A stretch of 13,948 nt of DNA from JABMRP01 sp964444795 (GTDB taxonomy: Bacteria > Planctomycetota > Planctomycetia > Pirellulales > Thermoguttaceae). Positions within the stretch are counted from its first letter, which is position 1. Each line of letters begins with the position of its first letter. Shown here piece after piece: positions 1 through 6,860 of the stretch. The stretch spans positions 1-13,948 of the forward strand of contig CAYUIQ010000228.1 of NCBI GenBank assembly GCA_964444795.1. Reading direction: 5' to 3'. The position numbers and the translations under genes were made by a program. The notes under the pieces are model-generated. The model saw only the letters and a list, made by a program, of their open reading frames with translations, made no database searches and was not told the DNA's origin.

Positions 1-50
1 CTCCGAGGCCGTCGGGAAGCAGTGTTTTCTCGCCGGCGACGGCCTCGGAG
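1..50. repeat. Perfect 14-bp inverted repeat (stem-loop) at the window edge
   Basis: Bases 1-14 are the exact reverse complement of bases 37-50, leaving a 22-base loop. The stem is GC-rich and no T-run follows it, so it is not a classical intrinsic terminator. It could be the end of an upstream gene's terminator or one of the palindromic repeats that recur between genes in this window. The element may continue to the left of the window. The stretch 51-140 has only a small additional hairpin (ccgtc/gacgg near 71-85) and no convincing promoter. Confidence 0.6.
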
Positions 51-140
51 GGCCATCGTACGGGTAGCCACCGTCGGCGAGACGGTGAAACACGGCTTGC
101 CCCACGGTCTGGCGACCGTAGCTACGGAGTGACTTGAGAC

Positions 141-812
141 ATGAACGCCGAAGGCTCAGAAGACGCCACCGAGACGGTTCTCCGCCACACGGAAATCGGA
201 GCCGCGCCGCTGGTCCCCGAAATCCGCGTTCATCTCTTGCGCGACGATTCGCCGCTGTGGAAGGCGTTTGGCGAAGGCCCCGAGGCGGACACCGTACCCC
301 GGCCCTACTGGGCGTTTGCTTGGAGTGGCGGGCAAGCGATCGCCCGATACCTGCTGGACCACAACGAGGTGGTCGCCGGACGGCGGGTGTTCGATTTCGG
401 GGCCGGCTGCGGGATCGGGGCCATTGCGGCGATGATGGCGGGAGCCGCGGCGGCGGAGGCTTCGGACATTGACCCGATGGCCACTGCGGCCGTGAAGGTC
501 AACGCCGGACTGCATCGGGTGGACGTAACCACGGTTTGCGAAGACCTGATCTACAGTCCGGGAGATCGCTGGGACGTGGTGTTGGCCGGCGACATCTGGT
601 ACGACTCGCGCCTCGCCCGGCACGGATTGCGCTGGCTGCGGACGCTTGCCGATGAGGGAATCACCGTGTTGGTGGCCGACCCGGGACGTCACTACTCCCC
701 GTCGGGCAATCTGACGGAGTTAGCCCGATACGAAGCGCGTAGCGTCCCGGATTTAGAGCATCCCAACGTACGGGAGGCGATCGTCTACCGGCTGCCGGGT
801 GGTTTGAATTAG
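141..812 (+). CDS. Class I SAM-dependent methyltransferase, ETFB-lysine/METTL20-like
   Basis: This 223-residue protein has the layout of a small class I methyltransferase. A PRPYWAFAWSGGQAIARYL segment (about 53-71) is typical of the electron-transfer-flavoprotein beta-subunit lysine methyltransferase (METTL20/PrmA-like) group. It is followed by the SAM-binding motif I VFDFGAGCGIG (83-93), an acidic motif II DIDP (109-112) and the strand DVVLAGDIWYD (145-155). A protein lysine is the likely substrate by family, but the actual target cannot be read from the sequence. The ATG start at 141 has a GGAG 11 bases upstream. The protein should be cytoplasmic and soluble. Its stop codon (810-812) overlaps the stop codon of the convergent TadG-like gene, so no space for a terminator separates the two. 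Other methyltransferases with this fold are possible. Confidence 0.85.
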   Translation: MNAEGSEDATETVLRHTEIGAAPLVPEIRVHLLRDDSPLWKAFGEGPEADTVPRPYWAFAWSGGQAIARYLLDHNEVVAGRRVFDFGAGCGIGAIAAMMAGAAAAEASDIDPMATAAVKVNAGLHRVDVTTVCEDLIYSPGDRWDVVLAGDIWYDSRLARHGLRWLRTLADEGITVLVADPGRHYSPSGNLTELARYEARSVPDLEHPNVREAIVYRLPGGLN

Positions 813-1978
813 TAAACCAGGTGAACGGGCGAGTAGATGTTCGTGCTGCCTCCCGGTTCGGAGCCGGGGGGCGCCGGGATCCCACCCCGGATGATGACCT
901 TGGACGGCTGCAAAACCACGCTCTTATGGGACAAGGCACCGGTGAGGTCTACGTCGAGGACCCGCACGCCGACGAATTGCACGATGGTGTACGTGCAGTT
1001 GTTGCCCGGATCGACCACTTCCCTAAACAGCGGAACGACCTTGGGCAGGCCGATGATGTCGGTCAGTTCGTCCTTCACGCCGGCGCTGATGCCCGTATCG
1101 CCGTTGAGCAGCAGTTCCCCGTTGTCGTCCAGGCGGATTTCTCCGTCGTGGTAGGCGAGATCTTCGGCCGAAACGCCGTCAATGATCTGGCGTTCGATGA
1201 CGGCCGTACTGTTATCCGCGCCGCCGATATCGACGGTTCCCCGGTTTCCGGGCGTACCCTCGCCATAGGGGTAGATGTTGACTTCGAACAGGCCGTCCGA
1301 GCCCGGGGAGACCTGACCGGTCGCCTCGTCGTAGGCCCAGTCGTCGTCACCCACGCCGACCTCGGCATCGGCCATCATCGCGTCCCAGGTTTCCTTGTCG
1401 AAGGCAAAGGGCAGGATTCCCAGATTGGAACCGTCTGAGGGGTTCTCGAAGCCAATGAGGTTGTCGTGGAAGGCCGCGGTGGCCGTCATCTGGCGGGAGC
1501 AACTCGTGAAACCCATCGCCCGGGCGAAGAAGAAGGGGATTTCTCCGTTCTTGTTGGCGTTCTTATGAATGCGAACCCGCACGGCGTTAAACCGCGAGGG
1601 ATCGCTGAGATCCAAGGGCATGGTGGGGTCGGAGAAATCGGCGAGAAAGCCGACCTCGACGTCGTCATAGTTGACAAAGGCGGTCTGGCCGGCCACCTTG
1701 TTGAAGCCGGTGTACTGGGAAGTTTCCATCCGGGCATACTCGTCCAGATACAGATCGAAGTATTCGTTGTCGGCCCCTTCGACCCGGCGCTGTTCGAGCA
1801 GTTCCCAAGTCCCGGCCAACGAGGCGGAGTCGGCCGTTCGCTGCATCTCCGACCCGACCACCAGGACGTATCCGATGTCGACGGCGAACGCCACCATGGC
1901 CAGCAAAATGACGATCAGAAACGCGCTGAGCACGACGATGCTACCTGATCGGGGCCGGCGAGTATTGCGAAAGGACAT
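809..1978 (-). CDS. TadG-like pilus-assembly protein, paralogue 1 (downstream copy)
   Basis: This 389-residue protein has a basic N-terminus, one hydrophobic segment (about 13-37) and the junction motif VDIGYVLVVGSEMQRTADSA, which fits the TadE/TadG N-terminal domain of Flp/Tad pilus-assembly proteins. A single-pass protein with the large C-terminal part outside the membrane is inferred. The middle carries a NGEIPFFFARAMGF motif and the end is rich in Gly/Pro (PPGSEPGGSTNIYSPVHLVY), as in the second copy. The start at 1978 (MSFRNTRR) is preferred over an in-frame ATG at 1993 because GGGAG lies 8 bases before it. The upstream paralogue at 3255-2077 is highly similar throughout. No pilus ATPase, secretin or prepilin gene lies in the window, so a role in a Tad pilus is a family inference. 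A surface or secreted role is the alternative. Confidence 0.8.
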   Translation of the reverse strand: MSFRNTRRPRSGSIVVLSAFLIVILLAMVAFAVDIGYVLVVGSEMQRTADSASLAGTWELLEQRRVEGADNEYFDLYLDEYARMETSQYTGFNKVAGQTAFVNYDDVEVGFLADFSDPTMPLDLSDPSRFNAVRVRIHKNANKNGEIPFFFARAMGFTSCSRQMTATAAFHDNLIGFENPSDGSNLGILPFAFDKETWDAMMADAEVGVGDDDWAYDEATGQVSPGSDGLFEVNIYPYGEGTPGNRGTVDIGGADNSTAVIERQIIDGVSAEDLAYHDGEIRLDDNGELLLNGDTGISAGVKDELTDIIGLPKVVPLFREVVDPGNNCTYTIVQFVGVRVLDVDLTGALSHKSVVLQPSKVIIRGGIPAPPGSEPGGSTNIYSPVHLVY

Positions 1979-2076
1979 GCGTGAATCTCCCATACTGAAA
2001 ACTTGCCATCATGCGTTACTTCCACTCCCGCATCGGCTGAATTCTCGCGAATCCAGCTACGAATGACGGCGGTAGA

Positions 2077-3255
2077 TCAGTAAACCAAGTGAACGGGCGA
2101 GTAGATGTTCGTGCTGCCTCCCGGGCCGGAACCGGGGGGCCCCGGGACCCCACCCCGCATGATCACCTTGGCCGGCTGCACCATGACCCGCTTGTTGTTG
2201 CCGGTGAGTTTCACTTCCGTGATGCGGATCCCGACAAACTCAACGATGGTATACATGCAGTTGTTTCCATTGCCCTCGCGCACGGTGAACAATGGAACCA
2301 CCTTCGGTTGCCCGATGATGCTTGCCAGTTCGTCCTTCATGCCGGCACTGAGACCCGTATCGCCGTTGAGCAACAGCTCGCCGTTTTCATCGAGGCGCAG
2401 CTCCCCTCCAATGTAGGCGAGGTCATCGGCCGAGATGCCGTGGACGATCTGTCGGGCCAGATCTTTGGTACTGTTGTTCGGATTGCCGATGTCGACGGTT
2501 CCGCGGTTTCCCGGGGGGCCGTCGTCCTGGGGATAGAGATCCATTTCGAAGGCGCCGTCGGATCCCGAGGAAACCTCGCCTGTTTCTTCGTCGTAGGCCC
2601 AGTCGTCGTCACCCACGCCGATCTCAGCATCGGCCATCATCGCGTCCCAGGTCACCTTGTCGAAGGCAAAGGGCAGGATTCCCAGGTTGGAACCGTCGGA
2701 GGGGATCTCGAAACCAATAATGTTGTCGTGGAAGGCCGCGGTGGCCGTCATCTGGCGGGAGCAACTCGTGAAACCCATCGCCCGGGCGAAGAAGAAGGGG
2801 ATTTCTCCGTTCTTTTGGGCGTTCTTGTGAATGCGAACCCGCACGGCGTTGAATCGCGAGGGATCGCTGGTATCCAACTCGGCGGTGGGATTGGAGAAAT
2901 CGGCGAGAAAGCCAACCTCCACGTCGTCATAGAAAACATAGGGGCTCTGGCCGGCCACCTTGTTGAAGCCCGTGTACTGGGACGTTTCCATCCGGGCATA
3001 CTCGTCCAGATACACATCGAGGTGTTCGTTGTCGGCCCCTTCGACGCGGCGCTGTTCGAGCAGTTCCCAAGTCCCGGCCAACGAGGCGGAGTCGGCCGTT
3101 CGCTGCATCTCCGACCCGACGACCAGGACGTATCCGATGTCGACGGCGAACGCCACCATGGCCAGCAAGATGACGATCAGAAACGCGCTGAGCACGACGA
3201 TGCTACCCGAGCGGGGGCTACCTGATCGGGGCCGGCGAGTGCTGCGAAATGACAT
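2077..3255 (-). CDS. TadG-like pilus-assembly protein, paralogue 2 (upstream copy)
   Basis: This 392-residue tandem paralogue of the gene at 1978-809 has the same N-terminal membrane segment, TadG-like motif (MQRTADSASLAGTWELLEQ), NGEIPFFFARAMGF centre and C-terminal NIYSPVHLVY. The part encoding the membrane anchor is almost identical in DNA to the other copy. The region around residues 215-350 has diverged most. A five-residue PRSGS repeat near the N-terminus makes this copy slightly longer. The start at 3255 is chosen because GGGAG lies 8 bases upstream, exactly as in the other copy. An ATG at 3285 would bury that ribosome-binding site. The gene begins 51 bases after the secreted-protein gene and ends 98 bases before its paralogue, all in one direction, so co-transcription is likely. 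The job in pilus assembly is inferred from the family only. Confidence 0.8.
   Translation of the reverse strand: MSFRSTRRPRSGSPRSGSIVVLSAFLIVILLAMVAFAVDIGYVLVVGSEMQRTADSASLAGTWELLEQRRVEGADNEHLDVYLDEYARMETSQYTGFNKVAGQSPYVFYDDVEVGFLADFSNPTAELDTSDPSRFNAVRVRIHKNAQKNGEIPFFFARAMGFTSCSRQMTATAAFHDNIIGFEIPSDGSNLGILPFAFDKVTWDAMMADAEIGVGDDDWAYDEETGEVSSGSDGAFEMDLYPQDDGPPGNRGTVDIGNPNNSTKDLARQIVHGISADDLAYIGGELRLDENGELLLNGDTGLSAGMKDELASIIGQPKVVPLFTVREGNGNNCMYTIVEFVGIRITEVKLTGNNKRVMVQPAKVIMRGGVPGPPGSGPGGSTNIYSPVHLVY
3202..3231. repeat. 15-bp imperfect tandem duplication inside TadG paralogue 2
   Basis: Two adjacent 15-base units (3202-3216 and 3217-3231) match at 13 of 15 positions. They encode PRSGS twice, just before the membrane segment. 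The paralogue at 1978-809 has only one unit, so this is a small in-frame duplication after, or together with, the gene duplication. It lengthens the cytoplasmic basic stretch by five residues. Confidence 0.85.
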
Positions 3256-3306
3256 GAGTGGAACTCCCGTGCTGGAAACTTGCACGATGCGTTACTTCCG
3301 GGTGAC

Positions 3307-3972
3307 CTAGGGAATCTCAGGCGGATAGACCACCAGCGGCGTGGTGAACTCGACCATCTCGCCGTCGGCCGTGTACACACGGATCCGCTTGAGGGTTAAC
3401 GACCGGGCGAGATTGTCCGCGTATTCGATATCCGAGTGGACGGTCGAAACCTCCGGACTGTACTCGTTGAGGTTCTGCAACGGCGTGGCCACGCTAATCT
3501 TGAGGTTGTCCTGGACGCCAAATTCGCCCCATGTCGTGGAAGCGCCGCCCAGAACCTCGAATTCCAGTGTTCCGGAGTTGCCGTTGATCTCCATGGCTTG
3601 TGTCCAGGTAACCGTCTCACCCTGAGTATGCATGAGCGTTTGGTGGCGAAAACTCCTCTCGGTCAGCGGCTCCGAGCCATTCCAAATCTGCAATTGGAGC
3701 CCACCCGCGACATATTCGGGTATCGTGTGGTGGTTTATTGTGAACAAGGCGTAGACCGAGCCTGCGTTTCCGACCGGCGAAATAAGGCAAGCTACTTGTG
3801 GCGCTTCCTTGTCGGGCTCGGGAATGTCGACGATCAGTTCCCAGTCTTCTTCCACGCGGACCACCGTCGAACTGTCCTGGGCAAAAGCCCCGGTCGTTGC
3901 CGCGGCCAGGCAGACCAGTGCCAAGAATCCGAAAAACGGCCCGATGCCTACGGTACGTACTAGATGTTTCAT
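3307..3972 (-). CDS. Secreted protein of unknown function, upstream of the TadG pair
   Basis: This 221-residue protein starts with a clear Sec signal peptide: MKHLVR, a hydrophobic stretch to about residue 27, and an AFA|QD cleavage site near 31. The mature part is acidic and looks beta-rich, with no cysteine pair or catalytic motif that I can recognise (segments such as WELIVDIPEPDKEAP and LEFEVLGGASTTWGEF). The start at 3972 is preferred because GGAGGT lies 7 bases before it. The in-frame ATG at 3987 overlaps that ribosome-binding site. The gene is first in a same-strand set with two TadG-like genes and is separated from the next by 51 bases. A periplasmic or surface role linked to those proteins is inferred from position alone. 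I do not recognise its family. Confidence 0.75.
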   Translation of the reverse strand: MKHLVRTVGIGPFFGFLALVCLAAATTGAFAQDSSTVVRVEEDWELIVDIPEPDKEAPQVACLISPVGNAGSVYALFTINHHTIPEYVAGGLQLQIWNGSEPLTERSFRHQTLMHTQGETVTWTQAMEINGNSGTLEFEVLGGASTTWGEFGVQDNLKISVATPLQNLNEYSPEVSTVHSDIEYADNLARSLTLKRIRVYTADGEMVEFTTPLVVYPPEIP

Positions 3973-4048
3973 TGGAACGACCTCCACCAGAGATGAGAAG
4001 CAGCGGAAAAGAGTGCCTTCGACAAGAGTTCTCCCGCAAAGAGCCGGC

Positions 4049-4116
4049 TTGCTTTCGATCCGAAATCAGGCCTAGCCCTCCATTACAAAACATAGGTCGA
4101 AATCGGCCGAAAGCAA
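4049..4116. promoter_or_regulatory. Possible operator: 9-bp inverted repeat between divergent genes
   Basis: The 250-base space between the secreted-protein gene (-) and tRNA deaminase gene (+) has a 9-bp perfect inverted repeat (ttgctttcg at 4049-4057, cgaaagcaa at 4108-4116). Inside it the heptamer cgaaatc occurs twice in direct orientation (4061-4067 and 4098-4104). Repeats of this kind in a divergent promoter region can be regulator sites. No strong -35/-10 pair is visible. TACAAT at 4134-4139 is a fair -10 for the + strand but lacks a good -35. Confidence 0.25.
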
Positions 4117-4222
4117 ATCGCGCGTGCAGCCCCTACAATCGGACCCTGTGCGGTTGAGTCCCGCCGGTCGATCCCGTAGACTGCATGTACCTTTCATTCT
4201 GGAGACTTTTCCCCACGGAATC

Positions 4223-4681
4223 ATGCACGAAACCTACATGAAACGGGCCCTGCAAGAGGCCCAGCGGGCAATGGCCGAGGAGGAGGTGCCGGTCGGGGCG
4301 GTGATCGTCCACCAGGATCGCCTGATCGCCGCGGCCTACAACCAGCGCGAGCAGCTTCACGACCCCACCGCCCACGCCGAAATGATCGCCATTACCCAGG
4401 CGGCCGAAGCCCTGGGCTCCTGGCGCCTGGACGGCTGTACTCTGTACGTCACCCTGGAGCCCTGCCCCATGTGTGCCGGGGCGATCCTCCAGGCACGCAT
4501 TCCCACGGTCGTCTACGGAGCGACCGACCCCAAGGCCGGGGCGGTCCACACGTTGTACCGATTGCTCGACGACGAACGATTGAATCACCGCTGCCTGATC
4601 GTCTCCGGCGTGTTGGCCGAGCCTTGCGGGCAAATCCTCACCCAGTTCTTCCAGCAGCAGCGACGGCTGGGAAAGAAGTAG
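4223..4681 (+). CDS. tadA: tRNA-specific adenosine deaminase TadA
   Basis: TadA converts adenosine 34 to inosine in the anticodon of tRNA-Arg(ACG), using one zinc ion. The 152-residue protein has the full deaminase signature: HAE (H51, E53 as proton shuttle) and PCPMCAG (C81 and C84). The substrate-binding EVPVGAVIV (21-29) and the tail region FFQQQRR are also present. The length matches the bacterial enzyme. The ATG at 4223 gives MHETYMKRAL, which lines up with the HEYWMRHAL start of the E. coli enzyme, so the extra 33 codons back to 4124 are rejected. No good Shine-Dalgarno site precedes it; GGAG at 4201 is 18 bases away. The gene appears to stand alone, divergent from the TadG-linked unit. 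It should not be confused with the Tad pilus ATPase, also called TadA. Confidence 0.95.
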   Translation: MHETYMKRALQEAQRAMAEEEVPVGAVIVHQDRLIAAAYNQREQLHDPTAHAEMIAITQAAEALGSWRLDGCTLYVTLEPCPMCAGAILQARIPTVVYGATDPKAGAVHTLYRLLDDERLNHRCLIVSGVLAEPCGQILTQFFQQQRRLGKK

Positions 4682-4686
4682 TTTGG

Positions 4687-4716
4687 TTGACACCTTGCAA
4701 CCGGCGGCCGCATAAT
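4687..4716 (+). promoter_or_regulatory. Sigma-70-type promoter for the oxidoreductase-ferredoxin unit
   Basis: A perfect TTGACA (4687-4692) is followed after 18 bases by CATAAT (4711-4716), five of six matches to the -10 consensus. Transcription would begin near 4723-4725. That gives a leader of about 110 bases containing the large inverted repeat at 4739-4805. It is the best promoter match that I see in the window. Confidence 0.6.
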
Positions 4717-4738
4717 AGTGGGAACATTCCAGACAGTT

Positions 4739-4805
4739 GTAGGGTGCGTCTTGACGCACCGGCTGTGCGTTGCCTTTCATCACGGTGCGTCCAGACGCAC
4801 CCTAC
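4739..4805. repeat. REP-like inverted repeat with 23-bp arms
   Basis: The left arm (4739-4761) and right arm (4783-4805) are reverse complements at 22 of 23 positions, with a 21-base spacer. Each arm is itself palindromic (ggtgcgtc..gacgcacc). This double palindrome resembles mobile intergenic REP/BIME-like or MITE-like repeats. It lies between the predicted promoter and the ribosome-binding site of the oxidoreductase, so it would fold in the mRNA leader. No transposase gene is nearby. Confidence 0.75.
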
Positions 4806-4836
4806 CGCTGGCCACCACTTCACCGAGGTCCATGCC

Positions 4837-6204
4837 ATGAACCGACTGAACCGCCGGGAGTTTCTCGATCGCTCGAAGAAAACGGCCCTGGGTGCGGCCG
4901 CCGCGGTAACCATCCTGGCCGACGCCCGATCCGTGCGCGCCGCGCCGGCGGCGGAAACGATCCGTCTGGCGAGCGTCGGTGTGCGCGGGCGGGGGAACTC
5001 GCTGGCCCAGGGGTTCATGGCCCGAGATGATTGCCGGATCACGTACGTTTGCGACGTCAACACGACCACCGGCAACTCGCGGGCCGGGCAATTCGGCCAG
5101 CAACAGGGCAACCAGCCGAAGTACGTACAAGATTTCCGCAAGGCGCTGGACGACGACTCGGTCGACGCCATCGTCGTGGCCACGCCCGACCACTGGCACG
5201 CGCTGGCGGCGATCTGGGGTTGCCAGGCGGGTAAGGACGTTTACGTGGAGAAGCCGCCCAGTCAGAACTGCTGGGAAGGCCGCAAGATGGTCGAGGCCGC
5301 GCGGAAGTACGAGCGGATCGTGCAAGTCGGCACCCAGAACCGCAGCGCCCCGTACAATCTGGCCGCCAAGAAGTACATCACCGAAGGCAAGCTGGGAAAA
5401 ATCCACCTCTGCCGGGTCTACAATCAGAAAGGCAATTACGGCAACTTCTCCGCGATCCGCTACACCGATCCGCCGGCCGATCTCGATTGGGACATGTGGA
5501 ACGGGCCGGCCCCCGAGTCGAAGTACAGCCCCGAGTTGCACCATCACTGGCACGCCTGGTGGCGTTATTCGGGCGGCGACATGGCCAACGACGGCGTGCA
5601 TCAATTGGATCTGGCCCGATGGCTTTGCGGCGTGGAGTATCCGGGGAGCGTCTACTGCACGGGCGGCTCGTTTGCCAGCGAGGGTATCCGCGACGTGCCC
5701 GACACCCAGGTGGCCGTCTACGATTTCGACCGGATGGTGATGACTTTCGAGTTGACGCTCTACGGCAATTACATGCTCAAGACCGACGGCGGGATCCGCT
5801 CCGCCGACATGTATCCCCACTGGCCGCAGAATTCGACGCGGATCGAGATCTTCGGCACCGAGGGGGTGATGTTCATGGGCCGGCACGGCGGTGGCTGGCA
5901 GGTATTCACCCGGCCCAAAGACCGCAAACCGGTGGTCAAGGCCGAGATGTACGGCCGTTTTCCCGACGACGTGCATAAGGAAAATTTCTGCCAGTGCATC
6001 CGCAGCCGCGAGTTGCCCAACGCCGACGTCGAGCACGGCCAGCGCAGTGCCCTGTTGGTCCATTACGCCAACGACAGTTACCGTAGCGGCGGTCAGAAGC
6101 TACAAATCGATCCGAAGACCGAGAAGTACATCGACAACCCCCAGGCCATGGCCCTGTGGAAACGGGCCGGCCGCGACCCGTGGATCATCCCGGAAAACGT
6201 GTAA
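4837..6204 (+). CDS. Gfo/Idh/MocA family oxidoreductase with Tat signal
   Basis: This family comprises NAD(P)-dependent dehydrogenases or aldose-type oxidoreductases of sugars and cyclitols. The 455-residue protein opens with a twin-arginine signal (RREFL at 6-10, then a hydrophobic stretch to about 30), so export in folded form is predicted. Next come a Rossmann strand and loop (LASVGVRGRG, 44-53), ATPDHWHALA (115-124) and the family EKP motif (138-140, with the catalytic lysine). The C-terminal domain has GGDMANDGVHQLDLARW (246-262), whose aspartate and histidine are probably catalytic. The start at 4837 has GAGG 8 bases upstream; longer frames back to 4471 overlap tadA and are rejected. 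The substrate is unknown. The ferredoxin gene follows after 9 bases, so co-transcription is likely. Confidence 0.9.
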   Translation: MNRLNRREFLDRSKKTALGAAAAVTILADARSVRAAPAAETIRLASVGVRGRGNSLAQGFMARDDCRITYVCDVNTTTGNSRAGQFGQQQGNQPKYVQDFRKALDDDSVDAIVVATPDHWHALAAIWGCQAGKDVYVEKPPSQNCWEGRKMVEAARKYERIVQVGTQNRSAPYNLAAKKYITEGKLGKIHLCRVYNQKGNYGNFSAIRYTDPPADLDWDMWNGPAPESKYSPELHHHWHAWWRYSGGDMANDGVHQLDLARWLCGVEYPGSVYCTGGSFASEGIRDVPDTQVAVYDFDRMVMTFELTLYGNYMLKTDGGIRSADMYPHWPQNSTRIEIFGTEGVMFMGRHGGGWQVFTRPKDRKPVVKAEMYGRFPDDVHKENFCQCIRSRELPNADVEHGQRSALLVHYANDSYRSGGQKLQIDPKTEKYIDNPQAMALWKRAGRDPWIIPENV

Positions 6205-6213
6205 GAACAAATC

Positions 6214-6609
6214 ATGTCCCAGACATCGCTTCGGCCCCGTAAGAAGATTCCCAAAGAGCTGGCGGTGATCGACGCCGACAACTGCACCGGCTGCCAGGCA
6301 TGTGTCGAGGTATGTCCGGTCGATTGCATTGTGACGGTCCACTCCGATGAGCAATCGCCCGGCCTGCAGTCGTGGTGCGAGATCGACTGGGACCGTTGCA
6401 TCGGCTGCAAGCTGTGCATACGCCTGCCGGGCAAGAAATCGGAGCCGTACACGCTGACCGTCTGCCCCTGGGGCGCCATCGAGATGGTCCCCACCGAGAA
6501 CGCGGCCGAGGCGGTCGAGCAGGTAGGCGGCCCGGCCGAATACATCGCCGAGCATCGCTCGCGGTTGGTCCAGGCGGCCCGGCGACAGCAGTCGCCCGGC
6601 GGACAATAG
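6214..6609 (+). CDS. Two-cluster [4Fe-4S] ferredoxin-like protein
   Basis: This small 131-residue electron carrier has two cysteine sets. The first is regular: C24, C27, C30 and C34 (CTGCQACVEVCP). The second is C62, C65 and C68, with its last cysteine at C84, so 15 residues replace the usual three between the third and fourth ligands (RLPGKKSEPYTLTVCP). By the usual cross-ligation of this fold, C84 should serve cluster 1 and C34 cluster 2. No signal peptide or membrane segment is seen, so the protein should be cytoplasmic. It therefore probably does not meet the Tat-exported oxidoreductase encoded just upstream, despite the 9-base gap. The C-terminal 40 residues look helical and carry no cysteine. 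The ribosome-binding site is weak (aagaa). The redox partner is unknown. Confidence 0.88.
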   Translation: MSQTSLRPRKKIPKELAVIDADNCTGCQACVEVCPVDCIVTVHSDEQSPGLQSWCEIDWDRCIGCKLCIRLPGKKSEPYTLTVCPWGAIEMVPTENAAEAVEQVGGPAEYIAEHRSRLVQAARRQQSPGGQ

Positions 6610-6669
6610 CGGGGGATGAGGAACCGGAGACAGGGATTCCTCGTAGAGCAAAGTGGCCAAAAACTCTGG

Positions 6670-6699
6670 TTGAATCTTACCGGGCAAACCGGATATAAA
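6670..6699 (+). promoter_or_regulatory. Possible sigma-70 promoter for the three-gene cassette
   Basis: TTGAAT (6670-6675) and TATAAA (6694-6699) are 18 bases apart; the -10 matches the consensus at five of six positions. The start site would be near 6706, giving a leader of about 155 bases before the gene at 6861. The 251-base gap (6610-6860) otherwise holds a 6-bp hairpin after the ferredoxin stop (6618-6642) and a 7-bp inverted repeat (attcttc/gaagaat, 6759-6788). It also has a five-codon ORF at 6839-6856 with no evidence of function. Confidence 0.4.
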
Positions 6700-6860
6700 C
6701 ACTATTTGCGTTACGAAGCGTCGAAAACCCCTCTCGGGAAGGGCTTCTTGGCCGAGCATTCTTCCTGGTTCAACCCCTCCTGAAGAATGGATCCGGTTAG
6801 GGCCGAGCGGTAGAATTGACGATAGGACAGGAAACGAAATGACGGAAGGCTATTGATTCC

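Noticed and set aside
2089..3225. Long open frame (378 codons) on the + strand opposite TadG paralogue 2
   Set aside because: It mirrors the coding strand of a clear TadG-like gene in GC-rich DNA. A similar shadow occurs opposite the other paralogue, and its composition (many His, Gly, Val) is unlike a real protein.
4124..4222. 33-codon extension of the tRNA deaminase
   Set aside because: The family start aligns with the ATG at 4223, and the extra residues have no similarity to the known N-terminus.
4471..4836. N-terminal extension of the oxidoreductase
   Set aside because: It overlaps tadA, crosses the promoter and the palindromic repeat, and would place the Tat signal inside the protein.
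4780..6063. Open frame of 427 codons on the - strand opposite the oxidoreductase
   Set aside because: It is an antisense shadow of a well-supported gene, with no recognisable motif or ribosome-binding site.
6618..6642. Hairpin after the ferredoxin gene as an intrinsic terminator
   Set aside because: The stem is only 6 bp with a 13-base loop, and no T-run follows.
6839..6856. Five-codon leader peptide before the cassette
   Set aside because: An ATG-to-TGA mini-frame of this size is expected by chance, and no repeated regulatory codon is present.
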